Below, piece after piece: positions 10,601-20,342 of a stretch of 64,000 nucleotides of DNA. Both the position numbers and the translations under genes were made by a program. Within the stretch, counting starts at the first letter, position 1, and each line of letters opens with the position of its first letter. Below the pieces are notes generated by a model. That model was given only the letters and a program-made list of their open reading frames with translations. It was not told where the DNA came from and ran no database searches. Location of the stretch: contig JASAOO010003565.1 in assembly GCA_030849075.1 (NCBI GenBank), forward strand, positions 124,001-188,000. The letters are read 5' to 3'. This stretch comes from Zelonia costaricensis. Its lineage: Eukaryota; Euglenozoa; Kinetoplastea; Trypanosomatida; Trypanosomatidae.

Positions 10601-11431
10601 CTTCTTGGTGCGCAGCAGGGCCAGCTGGCTCTGCAGGTCAGCGGCAACGTTCGACAGGCCCTGCACAAACCCCAGCAGCGCCACCGTGGCGGTGTGGCGG
10701 AACGAGCGCGACTTGCTCTCGCTCATCGCCACTACCCACTGCGAGAGAACGGGCATGAAGACGGGGTCGAGCAGCACGTCGGCCGCAAAGCCGTCTTGGA
10801 CAAGCCGCACGCACCACTCGGGAAAACTGCGGCGGAAGCGCCTGTACCTGGCCTCCTTGTTCGCCAGCAGGTACGCCTCCGAGTCCTCCGGCACGCGGGC
10901 GTAGAGCTCCTCCAGCAGCGGCCGCACCTCCACACCATCGACCAACGCGTTTGCGTCCAGCTCCACCTCGGCGACGCCAGACGCCTTCGCGAGTACGTTC
11001 AACACAGCGCAGAGCGCACGCTCCTTGTCCCCGGTGCGGTACACCGCCAGCACCGAGTCCGAGACGGCCCCCACCGCGGCGGTGCCGTTCACCAAGGACT
11101 GCAGTGCAACCTCCGCGAGAGAAGCGGGCTCTGACTCGCCGAGGGTGGCGTGCGGCGACGGCGGCGACGGGGGCAGCAGTGACGCTGTCGCTGAGGCGGC
11201 CGCGCTGTCTGCCGTGCCTCGCTGCTGCTGCTGTTGCTGCGACTCACGCTTCGCTACCTTCTGCGCCGGTGACTGCAGCCGCTGCTGGGGGCTGGACTGC
11301 TGCGGCGTGGCGGCGGCGTCGTCCATCGGAAGGGACGCGATGTCGAATGACTCGGGGGTGTCGGCCACCACGTCCTCGCGTGGGGACGCTTTGCCGGCGC
11401 GTGCGCGGGCTGCGGTCCTCTTCGCCGGCAT
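7664..11431 (-). CDS. SCC3: Cohesin subunit SCC3/STAG (stromal antigen) homologue
   Basis: The 1255-residue protein is a HEAT-repeat-type helical protein. A STAG-like block (about residues 180-260, with FRHTATVALLGFVQGL) is followed by a stromalin-conservative-type block (about 292-360, with DIAPDIRLAGFQALRRWI and NKYLRYLGMPLHDK). SCC3/STAG proteins bind the kleisin SCC1 in the cohesin ring and help load and hold cohesin on chromatin. The N-terminus is basic and disordered; the C-terminus ends in an acidic tail. The start is placed at the ATG at 11431 (MPAKRTAARARAG) because the frame upstream begins only with GTG and overlaps the likely trans-splice acceptor at 11520. Length is near the 1,100-1,250 residues usual for the family. 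The assignment rests on the two blocks, not on an alignment. Confidence 0.85.
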   Translation of the reverse strand: MPAKRTAARARAGKASPREDVVADTPESFDIASLPMDDAAATPQQSSPQQRLQSPAQKVAKRESQQQQQQRGTADSAAASATASLLPPSPPSPHATLGESEPASLAEVALQSLVNGTAAVGAVSDSVLAVYRTGDKERALCAVLNVLAKASGVAEVELDANALVDGVEVRPLLEELYARVPEDSEAYLLANKEARYRRFRRSFPEWCVRLVQDGFAADVLLDPVFMPVLSQWVVAMSESKSRSFRHTATVALLGFVQGLSNVAADLQSQLALLRTKKDITAVQRKRDDVVEWRDHIFSQAVHQRLRDIAPDIRLAGFQALRRWILEFPDEFMTNKYLRYLGMPLHDKRPELRAEALDTVLQALARVPDAYSRLHLFLQYFTSRLVELSNDVDVRCTELAIRVVAMMVRGDSDVPEGSELLSNEKVDQVLLTLFDERPTIRAAAGILLKVFIHCRTAAEESEAAQVSVATELLCSFAATLRTQYREAMPERYLVDAVWTPERPPLLLTAYAPMLAAAQSDKPLDAVVGLQLLAALLLKVQGRLTLGPLPKDDRRGGNAAAAPAGAAASVAGNKKISPAAREEAEALVRRLSEEAAQALCSILEVHRGSEDVLHAAAEVCAALDLSSFTSQHHHTALSALLIELRKATLLSPCTSQEGRASLVRAWHHLTFTEHPLRNEAQAHVQELLKSVAAQLARATRAPPGRRGGLADDRDVATHAWARMHLVSGLCPLEAHWPAVRSAAVGLLSTQPAAVDASLALLVVSTALQGLLWQVAASSAAVEAGAEAVAMAAPADALAAEARDVIAAVLQYQVETEEALQTSGAPAELLPLTEMFVQLCDLLALPLFDLAQAQQETVLRLFRGLHEQTSSELRSAQEALKLHVHDHRAAQHQRPQQQQPTASAGLAGLVAARRLCSRTEALQLRLAAGVARLFLLGRLDSVLAASFLSLWTQTPSKAVSDAFKSLFHALRDRLGDDGFFLERDVLLACYHHCAEVGATPVSVEALGQTGLKLSSLHFGGAGTDRWYACCPAVVRFGAEFAASTDPLLLQAVTPYAARLRPADALHVLRDQLSQSEIFAEATNPYVRTFVAALRRAAKLDDTTSALSAAGTGKRPRALAGATELADEEGLLDAIARGLPDGERGLSGAAAAAASASSAAPRTAGRGQRISVANRVVTADGWHVRAGVASQSEADDVVEVVMSQQGASASGAAAAAAAAASSRASRSVVNVPSTQETALSSMADGLDNDEVFVATEEFE

Positions 11432-12495
11432 CACGGGATGTGAAGGGGGGGAGTGGAAAAGGAGGAATGGAAGAATAGAGGAACGGAGGCGCGAGGGAGT
11501 TGATGTGGAATGCCGCCGACTGCCAACACACACACAAAAAAACGAGGCTTGTATGGGTACACCAGTGAGCAGCGGGGTGGAGATGGAAGAGGGCGTTGCG
11601 TCTGGTCGTTTCTATGGGTAGTTAGGGGTGGGGGAGCAAACACAGCTCGAGTTGAAGCACCGGTGGACTCCGGTACTGGGGAGCCGGAGGAGGTAGAGGA
11701 GGAGGGGGAGGTGCTCCCGCGATTCGGGCTCTTTTCGTCCGCCACTCTGAAAGGGAAAAGGCCTCGACGGAAGAAGAAAACTGACGCACACGCAGACGAC
11801 GAGGAGGAGTGGATGAGAGAGGCGCGCGCAGTGCAGTGGTAAAGTGTGCGAGGGTGTCTGCACAAAGGGGCTCTGTGTTCAAGGCGCCGGTTGCGCTTCA
11901 AAGGCCTTCCGATGGTTTACACAGACACACCATGCACGCACGACCAAAGAGCGTCGAGGTGATAAAGAGCGAGGAGACAGAGAGAGAGAGTCAGCGAGTT
12001 GGATGAACGGTTGCGCCACCACGACATCACCCAGTGATGCGCTACGGTGTTTGAGGTCAGTCACGTGTCGAGGCCCCGACAAGCCCAACGCACACGCGGT
12101 GTACGAAGCAGAGCGAAAACTGGCGTCTGCGGTGCGGGCGTGTGCCTGGCGGAGCTCCGAGCAGCAGGGTTTCCCCGCGTCCTGCCGCGCTCACGAGCTA
12201 GAGCCATCAAATCCGCTTCTCAATACCGAGCTATTCACCCTGTGCAATACGGTTGCACGCCTTTGGAAACACCCTTGTTTTTCTCGCTTTTCTTTACTAG
12301 CCACACCGTGGCTGCGACGCCGTCGCTCTCCACCCTTGCAAGTCAACCGTGCGCCACGTTGATCACGGACCCTAGCACGTGTGTGTCCACGCGCCACCAG
12401 CACCATCGCGGAGACACGCAGCGCAGAGGAAGCTTCGTCGCCCACCACACATTTGCCACCACACGGCCGTCATCACACGCGCTTCTGAACTGTGC
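11432..12495. other. Intergenic region, about 1.06 kb
   Basis: Holds the 5' UTR of the SCC3/STAG gene and the 3' UTR of the 101-residue gene. Purine-rich tracts on the + strand at 11443-11485 and 11685-11790 are polypyrimidine on the transcript. No gene seen. Confidence 0.6.
11520..11544 (-). promoter_or_regulatory. Candidate spliced-leader acceptor for the SCC3/STAG gene
   Basis: On the minus strand a T-run and TG-rich tract (11544 down to 11523) ends in AG at 11521-11520. This gives a 5' UTR of about 88 nt before the ATG at 11431. Confidence 0.45.
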
Positions 12496-12801
12496 TCAGC
12501 CGCTGAGGAGCTGCAGCAGGTCTGTCGGGATCGCAGGCGCGCCCTCGCCGTCCTTCGTCACGCGGCGCACATCCGCGGCGGGTGGGTTGGGCTCCTTGAG
12601 CAGTCCAAAGCTGGCCTCCTCGTTGCGGTCCATAGTGCCCGCCACAAGGGCAGCCAGTGGCACGACCTCCTCGGCTGCGGCTGGCGACGCGGTCGACGGC
12701 GCGGCGGCGTTGCTGCTCTCTGTGCGGACCTCCTTGATGGCTGGAAGGCTGGACATGCTGTCCTCGCTGGACGCGCTCTCCGCACTGTGTGACCGCGGCA
12801 T
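12496..12801 (-). CDS. Small hypothetical protein, 101 residues
   Basis: I do not recognise this protein. It is Ser/Ala/Glu-rich, has no membrane segment, and looks largely disordered, with one hydrophobic patch (VVPLAALVAGTMD, about residues 46-58) and a leucine-rich end (DLLQLLSG). Third codon positions are strongly G/C, as in the neighbouring genes. The ATG at 12801 lies just downstream of a long polypyrimidine tract with AG sites on the transcribed strand. Both points favour a real gene. No function is proposed. Confidence 0.7.
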   Translation of the reverse strand: MPRSHSAESASSEDSMSSLPAIKEVRTESSNAAAPSTASPAAAEEVVPLAALVAGTMDRNEEASFGLLKEPNPPAADVRRVTKDGEGAPAIPTDLLQLLSG

Positions 12802-13693
12802 CGCTGCTCAAGTGACTGTTCACGTTTCTTTTATGGGAGTTTTAGAGAGGGGAGGGTGGGCAAGGGGTATGAGGTAAGGTGAAGGTTGAGAATGGGAGCG
12901 TACGCCCGAGTAGCCGCCGCCGAGCGGCGCAGCGAAAACGCGGACGCCGCGAGAAGGGGGAGAGGGGATGGGGAGGGCAAGACCCGAGCTCAACGAGCGC
13001 CGCCACCGCATTCATGCGAAGGCGTAACACAGTTGCGCACTTTTTTCTCGGCGAACAGCTTCCCCCCCCCTCTCTGCTGTGCTTCACGAAATGCATCGAC
13101 AGCCTTCACGTGATGGCGCACACGCATCTGGCGCTACAGAGAGGCGTCATACAGACGAGGCGCCGTCGAGGCAACAGCACGCGCCAGCCGTTCCTCCGTG
13201 GAAATCGCGCTCCCATGCACGTCGCCATCCCTCTCCCACTCCTCCCTGCACCACGCAACATGATGCATGCTAGCGAGGGAGGGGTTGAGTGCACACACAC
13301 GCGTGAACCCGTTCCCTCCCCCCTTCCTGTTTTCCCCACTCAACAGGACGACGACAAATGGTCCTCAGTGTACAGGGCACTGAGCTGGCAGTTGCCGATT
13401 CTTGTTTTCTTTCTTTTTTGGCTTGCTCCGCGCTCCGGCAAAGCGCACCCGCAACGCGCGACAATACACCAAGAAGCCACAGCAACACCCGCCGCAGAGG
13501 GGCTAAAACGGTGAAGAGGGTAGCGGTGAACGCCCCTCCTCCGCCCCTCGCGCTCCTGTGGCACGCCTTGGAGGGAACACGGCGCACATCAACGCAGGGA
13601 GAGGGGAGGTCGTGCTCCTCTCCTCGCCTTTCGTCTATCCTCTGCTTTCTCTTTCTTCACAGCGCGACCCGCAGCACGCACCGCGCGCCGCGT
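12802..13693. other. Intergenic region, about 0.9 kb
   Basis: Polypyrimidine tract of the small gene and 3' UTR of the proteasome alpha gene. No gene seen. Confidence 0.6.
12828..12890 (-). promoter_or_regulatory. Candidate spliced-leader acceptor for the 101-residue gene
   Basis: The + strand is almost pure purine from 12836 to 12890. The first AG below it on the minus strand is at 12829-12828, about 27 nt before the ATG at 12801; two further AGs lie between. Confidence 0.5.
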
Positions 13694-14491
13694 CTACTCC
13701 TCGACGTCGAGCGGCTGCTCGTGCAGCACTTCTTCGTCCTCCTCGGCCGCCGCCGCAACGCGGTCCTCGGGGCGCATCCTGAAGCCGTCCAGGTACTTGC
13801 GCGCGCTCTCCTCCTCGAAGATGGTGAAGGGGGTGTCCTTGCCCACAATTGCGATTGTGGTGTTCTTGATGTTCAGCTCCACGCCCTCCGAGGTGGCCGA
13901 CGCGAGCGCCTTCAGCGCGTGTGCGACGAGCTCGTCCAGCGAGCAGTCCGGAAAGTGCTCAAAGTGCCGCTCGAGGTACGTGCGCGAGGCCTGCGAGCGG
14001 ACGCCCATTGCGGACGCCTTGTAGTCGTACACGTCGCCAGACGGGACGGTCTGGTACAGGTGCGGCCCCTGGCGGTCGTAGCCGGCGAGGAGCAGCCCAA
14101 CACCGAAGGGGCGCTTGCCGCTGAACTGAATGTGGCGCTGGTGCTTCTCCCCGACCATGTCGGCCATCTGGTTCATCGGCATGCCATTGTCGTACATGTA
14201 GCGGTAGTTCATGCACTCGGTGCGCAGATAGCGCGCCAGGACGCGGCCGTCCGCGACGAGACCGGAGATGGACATGCCGACGTGCTCGTCGACCTCGAAT
14301 ACCTTCTCCTGGTACGACGATAGCTCAGCCACCGGGCTACGCTTTAGCGCGGCCAGCACAACGAAGTCCTTGCCTTTCACCCCCACCGTCGCCGAGCCAT
14401 TGTTGACTGCCTCGTTCGCGTACTCGATCTGGAAGAGCCGCCCGGTGGGGCTCCACGTGGTGATGTCGTTGTCGTACTCGTTCTTGAACAT
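13694..14491 (-). CDS. PSMA1: 20S proteasome alpha subunit, alpha6/PSMA1 type
   Basis: The 265-residue protein begins with the N-terminal alpha signature of the alpha6 subunit ([20 protein letters not shown]). It continues with the family blocks [44 protein letters not shown] and [11 protein letters not shown]. Alpha subunits form the gated outer rings of the 20S core and are not catalytic; no N-terminal Thr is expected and none is present. Length is normal for PSMA1-like proteins, and the C-terminus carries the acidic tail typical of this subunit. The ATG at 14491 gives the exact family N-terminus. A second 20S gene (beta5) lies about 30 kb upstream in the same unit. Confidence 0.97.
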   Translation of the reverse strand: MFKNEYDNDITTWSPTGRLFQIEYANEAVNNGSATVGVKGKDFVVLAALKRSPVAELSSYQEKVFEVDEHVGMSISGLVADGRVLARYLRTECMNYRYMYDNGMPMNQMADMVGEKHQRHIQFSGKRPFGVGLLLAGYDRQGPHLYQTVPSGDVYDYKASAMGVRSQASRTYLERHFEHFPDCSLDELVAHALKALASATSEGVELNIKNTTIAIVGKDTPFTIFEEESARKYLDGFRMRPEDRVAAAAEEDEEVLHEQPLDVEE

Positions 14492-14702
14492 GGCTGCAGC
14501 AGCTGGGTGCCGAGGCGGTCTTCAAGTGCTGCCGTGCCACGGGTGTTCTCTGCGACTGCTACGCGTGTATAATGCGTGGAGGCGGTTCTGCGCAGAGGTG
14601 GACGAGTGAGCTTGCGGGTACGTTGACGAAGTCAAGTGTGTGACGGACTCGCACTTCTTTGCGTGTTCCCTTTTTTTCTTTGCTTTCGCGATGCGACTAG
14701 GA

Positions 14703-14732
14703 CTGCCGAGTGAAGAAGAGGAAAAGCTCAAG
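14703..14732 (-). promoter_or_regulatory. Candidate spliced-leader acceptor for proteasome alpha6
   Basis: The minus strand reads a C/T tract (14730 down to 14709) followed by AG at 14704-14703. This gives a 5' UTR of about 211 nt. Confidence 0.45.
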
Positions 14733-17219
14733 GTGAAAGCTCCGCGTTCTTGTGAACTGTGTGCACGTTGGTGGAGAAGCGGCAGTAGACCAGCGGGGGA
14801 GGGAGAAGGGATGGAGAAGTAGCACCGAGGCGGAGGCGAGAGCAGAACCTGCTGGCGAACCGTGCACGCTCCGAGACGAGTGTGGCAGGACTCATTCTCG
14901 CTCGTTGGAACATGCGGCACCCGCTGCACAGCGGTTTGTGGAGGGGAGATGGACTGAGACGGCGGTGGGGGGTGGGGAGGAGGGGGGAGCATCGGGCTCC
15001 TCGCCGCAGCCCCGATCGAAAACGCGAGCGCGCTTTTCCACTAGCGCCGCTTTCGCGCCGTGAGAAGGGCTCGGAGTGCAAACTGCTGCACACACACACA
15101 CCCTCCCCTCCCCCGCTACGTCTTGATATCGCTGTCTTGTTTCTTTTCTTTTGTTTTTGTCTTTGTTTTTAAACCTTTTTCTCCATATTTTCAATCTCAC
15201 GGCCGACATGAGAGATCAAAAAAGAAAAAAAGAAGTCACACAAACACACACAAAATCAAGCGCATGCGCACACAAACACACGGACATAAAGGAAAACAAA
15301 AAAAGAGCTCACGTCGGCGCGAGGAAAACCCACAGGAAAAAAAAAAAGCGAGACGGACAGACCTCCCAAAAAAGGGGGTGAAAAAAATCCAGGAGCACAG
15401 ACACATGTACTACATACATACCCACATGTGCGTACACAAGCATGGAAAAGAAGGAGGGAGTGAAGTGGAACGGCCGACTGGGTGCTTTGGAGAAAAAACA
15501 AAAACCACAGAATGAGCAAAGCACCGCGCCGAAACCGCCCGCCTCACGCACCTCCGTTTCCTTTTTTTTTTTCAGGGTCAGGGTTTCTTTTTTTTTTTTT
15601 GGTGTCTTCTTCGGGTGTGAGCAGAGCGACGAGACTCGGGAGACAGAGGGGTAAGGGGGGATGGGTGCGTGCGGGTTGCTCGTGGGGGGACACGGCTGTG
15701 TGCGCTGAACAAGGAGAATCACAGAAGCAGCCCTCCCTGCCCATCCCCCTCAAAAAAAGCACTCGGAGTTGGTGCAAGCAGTTCGACTGCACCGCCTCCC
15801 TCGGCATACGATCCGAGGCAGTCCCCAGCCCCAGCTCCAGCCCGCCCTCCGCAATCTGCGCTGCGTCATTCTGCACACACCTCCTTTTTTTGTTTTTGTT
15901 CTGGTGCCTGCTTGTTGGATTTTGAGCTGCACACGTTTCCTCTCCACTTCCCCGTCCGGGGGCCGGTGGCGACTTCCAAACAGCGACGCGTCTGGCAGGA
16001 CGAGGGGAACGGGAGGTGGAGGGAGAGGCAGCGACAACGCAGCGGAAGAGCGCGCACACCAACAGAGAAGGAGAGGCAGTAGGGCGGGAACAGCCCAGCC
16101 ACAAGCACACAGGTAGACGACACCTGGGCACGAGTTTGACCACACCCCGGGTGCTAACGAGAAGAAAACACCCGTGATGACGGTCACGCGTACAGACGGC
16201 AGAGGCAAAAAAGAAGCCGATCCGCAGCGGTGTGTTTCTGCCTGTGTGAGAGTGCGCCTGTACTGCCCTCGTCTTTACACTCTCCCGTAATGTGCGTGCT
16301 TGGTGGTCCTCCTTCGCGTGCCACTGTCTTCTCTCTTTTCCCCCTCCTCGTCGCCCCCGCCGTTGCCTGCCCCGCTGCTCATTCGCTCCGCGTCTCACTT
16401 CGGGTTCGTCTCTTCGTGACCATTACCGTACTTTTCTCTTGATCGCTCACGTCCACACCAGCGCGCGTCACGCCACCGCCGCTCACGATTTCAGCCCTTT
16501 TCTCTCCCGCCCAGAACGCCTCCGCCCCCTTTCTTTGCGTCTTTTTTTTGGTTTTGCAGCGCGTCTTCGGAGTTCACCAAAGCCGCACCGCAGCCGACGT
16601 CGTCGCGCAAATACAAAGAGGATCGTAAGGACGCTTGGGCTTCTGCTCTTCAAAGGCGAAGGAGAAAGGGACCGAGCTCGGGCGAGGTGGCGTGCCGTGG
16701 GTCGCTGGCAGCATTCGATTCTTCTTTTTTCTCCTCGTTTCGTCACACTCCGTCACGCGCGTCCTCGCATCATTTGCCCACCACTCGCCGGTCCATCCCA
16801 TTCACCCCCCCCCCTCCCCCGTCATCGCCCACACCGGCGTCCCTCTCAGCAGCGTCGTCTGTGCGTGCCGGCACATGGCGTGCACAAGCACCCTGACGTA
16901 CGTTGCGGAAAAGAGGCAGCGGGCGAGTGTGATGGGGATGAGGGGGGGAGGAGGGCCTAGACACGGCACAGAGTGGTGCAACACTTCTACGTCGACATTT
17001 CTGCAGACAGCAGCGCGCGGGGGAATGAGCCGCGGCCCTGTCATTCGCTTCAGAGGGGTGTTGTGGGGTGGGGTGGGGGGAGAATAGGAAGATCAGAATT
17101 AGCGTTGTCCGTTGCCCTCTTAGGGGACTTATCGACCGATGCGGAAAGAACGAGAATAAAAAAAATGGTCGTGGTGTCGTGCGTCCACGCGAAGGCTCCG
17201 CTTGCTGAAGTAACGTCAC

Positions 17220-17282
17220 GTCATCGTCCGATGACACCCCTTCGCCAAGGTGGTGGGACGCGCACGAGGTGCGTACGTCCCA
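17220..17282. repeat. Two adjacent inverted repeats (potential RNA hairpins)
   Basis: The first is GTCATCG (17220-17226) and CGATGAC (17229-17235) around a 2-base spacer. The second has outer arms TGGGACG (17254-17260) and CGTCCCA (17276-17282), inner arms CGCAC (17261-17265) and GTGCG (17269-17273), a GAG loop and a 2-base bulge. Both lie in the presumed 3' UTR of UMSBP copy 1. Confidence 0.55.
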
Positions 17283-19819
17283 CACGGGCTGTCTCGCCGA
17301 GCGTGCACAGTGTTTGCAGAATTCGCGACGGCCATGCTGCCGCTGCCCGCGCGCACCGCTGCTCCCCTCGTCTCCAAGGTGCCTCGCGTTGATCGAGAAG
17401 TCAAACACGGGAGCGTGGGGGTGGGGCGGTACTGGCACGCAACGCCCAGCCGCACGGGTCGCTCAGAATTCACCACAAAACAAAACGGCAACACGTCTGG
17501 TGAGGTCAGCCACCAAGGCGGCGGTTTGCGAGTACAAGTGGGAGCTTCCTCCAAGGAAAGGAGGGAGCTCCACATAGCATATACTCCACGAGCTTCGAGT
17601 ACTCCTCGTCCTCCCTCCACCGCTGCATCGTCTGTCTCGCTCGCTCTCTTTGCCATTTGATCTAGCCCTCCGTGCGGAGCCTCCACTGTCCCTTTCTCTC
17701 TCTCGTTCGGCGGACCTCTCCCCTCCTCCACCCTCGGTTTGGTGCCGCCGCATGCGCTTGACCGAGTTGCCGCTCCCGACGCCTACCGAATGGGCAGGAC
17801 GCCGGGGAAAAGACACAGGGCTGCGCATGCGCGCGGGGAAGAGGCGATGGCGCGCGAGGAAGGAGTGCTGAAGAGTGAGGCATGTACACACACACAAAAG
17901 AAAAGAAGAGGTGAGCAAGAGGGCACCGTCGCACGTCAAGCGCAGGCAAGAGAGAAAAAAAAGGAGAGAGACGGGAGAAAAACAGAGAGGCGCGGTGGAG
18001 CATCTGCAAGGTTTGCGACGAACGAGACTTGTGTGTGTTTTGCTTTGTTCTTTTTTCCCCTCTTCCCCTGCCGCTCTTTTTTTTTCTCCTTCATCTTCCT
18101 TTCCCCTGCCCTGGACCACTCCCCGCGCGAGCACATCCACTTCACCGTGAACGCTCGTGTCCGCCACGGAGGCGGAAGGAGAGGGGGGAAGAGCAGAAGG
18201 AAAGGGAAGAGAAGAACAGCCGGGGTCGAGGGCCAAGCCGCACAAAAAAAAGAGGAAAAAGCGAAAACACGGAGGTGTCCAAATCAACAACAAGATAAGT
18301 GTGTGTTTGACGGAGGGAAAATAGAACAAAAAAAACGAAGGCGGAGGAGGAGGCGTGGGGGCGATGGCGATGGCTATACAGTGTGCACGGAGTATGGGGA
18401 GGGGGCCAAAAGAGTGGCGTGTGCGAGACAAAAGAATCGCACGCTTCGGGTGGCACTGCGCCGGCTCACCATCGCCACAACGACAACCGCTGCGTCCTTC
18501 TCAAACTAGACCAAGAAGAAAAAGGGGTGGGAAGTGAAAGATGAGGGGCCAAACTAGCTGGGAAAAAGGCAGTTCCCAGACACACACACAAACGCTCACA
18601 AAAAGCACGGACAGAAGACGGAAAGCAAAGTCACAGCCACAGGGGAGAAGGAGGACGGGCGAGGAAGAGGGGGAGGAGGGGGGGAAGGGCAAGAACGAGC
18701 GAGTTCCGGTCCAAAAACGCGGAAACACGTCGCCACCCATCCCCTCCTCCCTCTCCCACGATTCCAACTCTCTCCCTCTACGCAACGACCTCACGCGACA
18801 AACTACAAACAAAAAAAGAGGGTTCCGGAAAGCGCGAATGGCAACGGGAACAAACAAGAAAACGAGGTTTAAAAGAAACAACGCGCAGGGACGCACACAC
18901 GCTCCCTGTTCGCTCCGCAGACAGGACCTCTGTGGGGGGGGGGGGAGGGGCTCCGTCTCGTCTCTCTTCTGGCGTATCGCTCCGCTCGTCTCCTAGCAGG
19001 CACGTCCCCCCGTACCTCACCGTCAGAGCGGCGGGGGACGGGAAGGGGGCCCACAGGGCGAGAGAAGGGGTACAACGCGCAGACGAGAAAAGGAAGGCGG
19101 AGGCACACAGAGGAGCAGGCGAAGAGAGTCTACCTGTCAGCCGTGCCAGCGCGAGGGGTACGGCGGCGCGGACAGACAGAAAACAAACAAGAAAAGACGG
19201 GCACGGCACGGCGGTTACGGGAAAAGAATGAAGGGCGGGCCAGTTGCCGCGTTGTTCCTATTTATCCTTAAGTGCACGCTTGTTTTGCCTTTTTTTTCCT
19301 TCTGCTAGTGCTTACTCAAATAGGAACGCCGTCACCACCTGCGCAGAGTGAGGAGGATGAGGAAGGTGGCAGGAGAACACGATGGATGGCTCGCAGAGGA
19401 GGGCGGGAGTGGGGGAGGGGGCTGGGGCAGGTCGGTGGCAAACGAACAGGCCCGTTTGTCCACCCGCTGCCCCGTCTCCCTTCCCGTCCTCTCCGCCCCT
19501 TCACCCTCACCAGAACCTTTTCTGCTCCCTACCACCAACCCCACTCGCACCTCCCACAGTCCCCTCCTCACTCGTTCGCGGTGGTGACGGCCGCGGTGGT
19601 GGCCGCTCGCTCAGCCTGCCGTCTTGTGTGCCTGGCTCTGTCTATCCGCGCAACCCCCTCAGCCCATCTACCCCGCCACACGTTACATCGTCAACGCTGG
19701 TGCATCGGCGGCGTATGGGCGTGGCGGGTGTGGCCTCTGCAAAGCACGCGGCTGGTCCGCTCGCCGCGGCGCGTGAAGGGCAGCGTGCGCCCCTGCGCGT
19801 GGGACGCTCACCTTGTGGT

Positions 19820-20170
19820 TTAGTGGCGGTCCGGGCACTCGCGGGACAGGTGCTCCGTGGAACCGCAGCTGTAGCACGCCTTCGGCTTGCGCTCGTTCGG
19901 GCAGTCGCGGCTCAGGTGGCCCGTGCCGCCGCAGTTGTAGCACGAGCGGGTGTCGGCGCCGGCCTTCGCCTCGTTCTGGCAGTCGCGGGACAGGTGCTCG
20001 GTCGAGCCGCAGTTGAAGCACGACTTGGGCTTGCGCTCGCTGGGGCAGTCGCGGCTCAGGTGGCCGGTCTCGCCGCAGTTGTAGCACGTGCGGGTGGCCG
20101 CGGCGCGCGGGCAGCTGCGGGACATGTGGCCGGCCTCACCACACTTGTAGCACGTGATAGCAGCGGACAT
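19820..20170 (-). CDS. UMSBP: Universal minicircle sequence binding protein, copy 1
   Basis: The 116-residue protein has five CCHC zinc knuckles (C-x2-C-x4-H-x4-C) at residues 7-20, 29-42, 51-64, 77-90 and 99-112. UMSBPs bind the single-stranded universal minicircle sequence at kinetoplast DNA replication origins, act in minicircle replication and segregation under redox control, and are also reported at telomeres. Length and knuckle number match, from memory, the UMSBP of Crithidia fasciculata. The start [15 protein letters not shown] is chosen because the upstream frame is a low-complexity translation of the polypyrimidine tract and this Met is shared with copy 2. It differs from copy 2 at four residues: Asp41, Phe52, Asp63 and Ser101. 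Confidence 0.95.
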   Translation of the reverse strand: MSAAITCYKCGEAGHMSRSCPRAAATRTCYNCGETGHLSRDCPSERKPKSCFNCGSTEHLSRDCQNEAKAGADTRSCYNCGGTGHLSRDCPNERKPKACYSCGSTEHLSRECPDRH

Positions 20171-20266
20171 GATGCTGATGAAGGAGAAGAAGACGGGGAG
20201 GGGTACCTGAGTAGGAGGGGAGGGCGAGCTGTGAAAGAGAGCGGGAAAGGGGGGGGAAAGCGGTTG
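20171..20266 (-). repeat. 5' flank shared with UMSBP copy 2 (24178-24236)
   Basis: The 31 bases upstream of the ATG (20171-20201) are identical to 24178-24208. After a length difference of 37 bases, a GGGGAAAGCGGTTGGG block (20253-20268) matches 24223-24238. Further upstream the two copies diverge. Confidence 0.75.
20229..20266 (-). promoter_or_regulatory. Candidate spliced-leader acceptor for UMSBP copy 1
   Basis: The minus strand has a C/T tract (20262 down to 20232) followed by AG at 20230-20229, 59 nt before the ATG. An alternative AG lies only a few bases before the ATG, at 20176-20175. Confidence 0.4.
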
Positions 20267-20323
20267 GGATGAGTGGGAGAGCGAAGAAATCTGGCAGCGG
20301 GGGGGGAGGTGTAAAGGGAGAGC

Positions 20324-20342
20324 GTGTGTGTGTGTGTGTGTG
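20324..20342. repeat. (GT)n microsatellite
   Basis: An uninterrupted GT dinucleotide run in the upstream flank of UMSBP copy 1. Confidence 0.9.

Larger units (their letters stand above)
14492..19819. other. 5.3-kb gene desert downstream of UMSBP copy 1
   Basis: No convincing gene was found. Open frames of up to about 320 codons occur (for example minus 17463-18431 and minus 15544-16398), but they are translations of A/G- or C/T-biased sequence with Phe/Leu/Ser/Pro or Arg/Lys/Glu runs. Contents include A-rich stretches at 15200-15420, T-runs near 15560-15600, a 13-G run at 18933-18945, and a more complex stretch with two inverted repeats at 17220-17282. It most likely holds a very long UMSBP 3' UTR plus the alpha6 5' UTR. 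Confidence 0.6.

Noticed and set aside
15544..16398. 284-codon minus frame in the same region
   Set aside because: Arg/Gly- and Cys/Ser-rich with no recognisable domain; third-position composition unlike the true genes.
17463..18431. 322-codon minus frame in the UMSBP copy 1 downstream region
   Set aside because: Phe/Leu/Pro/Ser runs then Arg/Glu/Lys runs, i.e. a translation of polypyrimidine and polypurine DNA; no coding signature.
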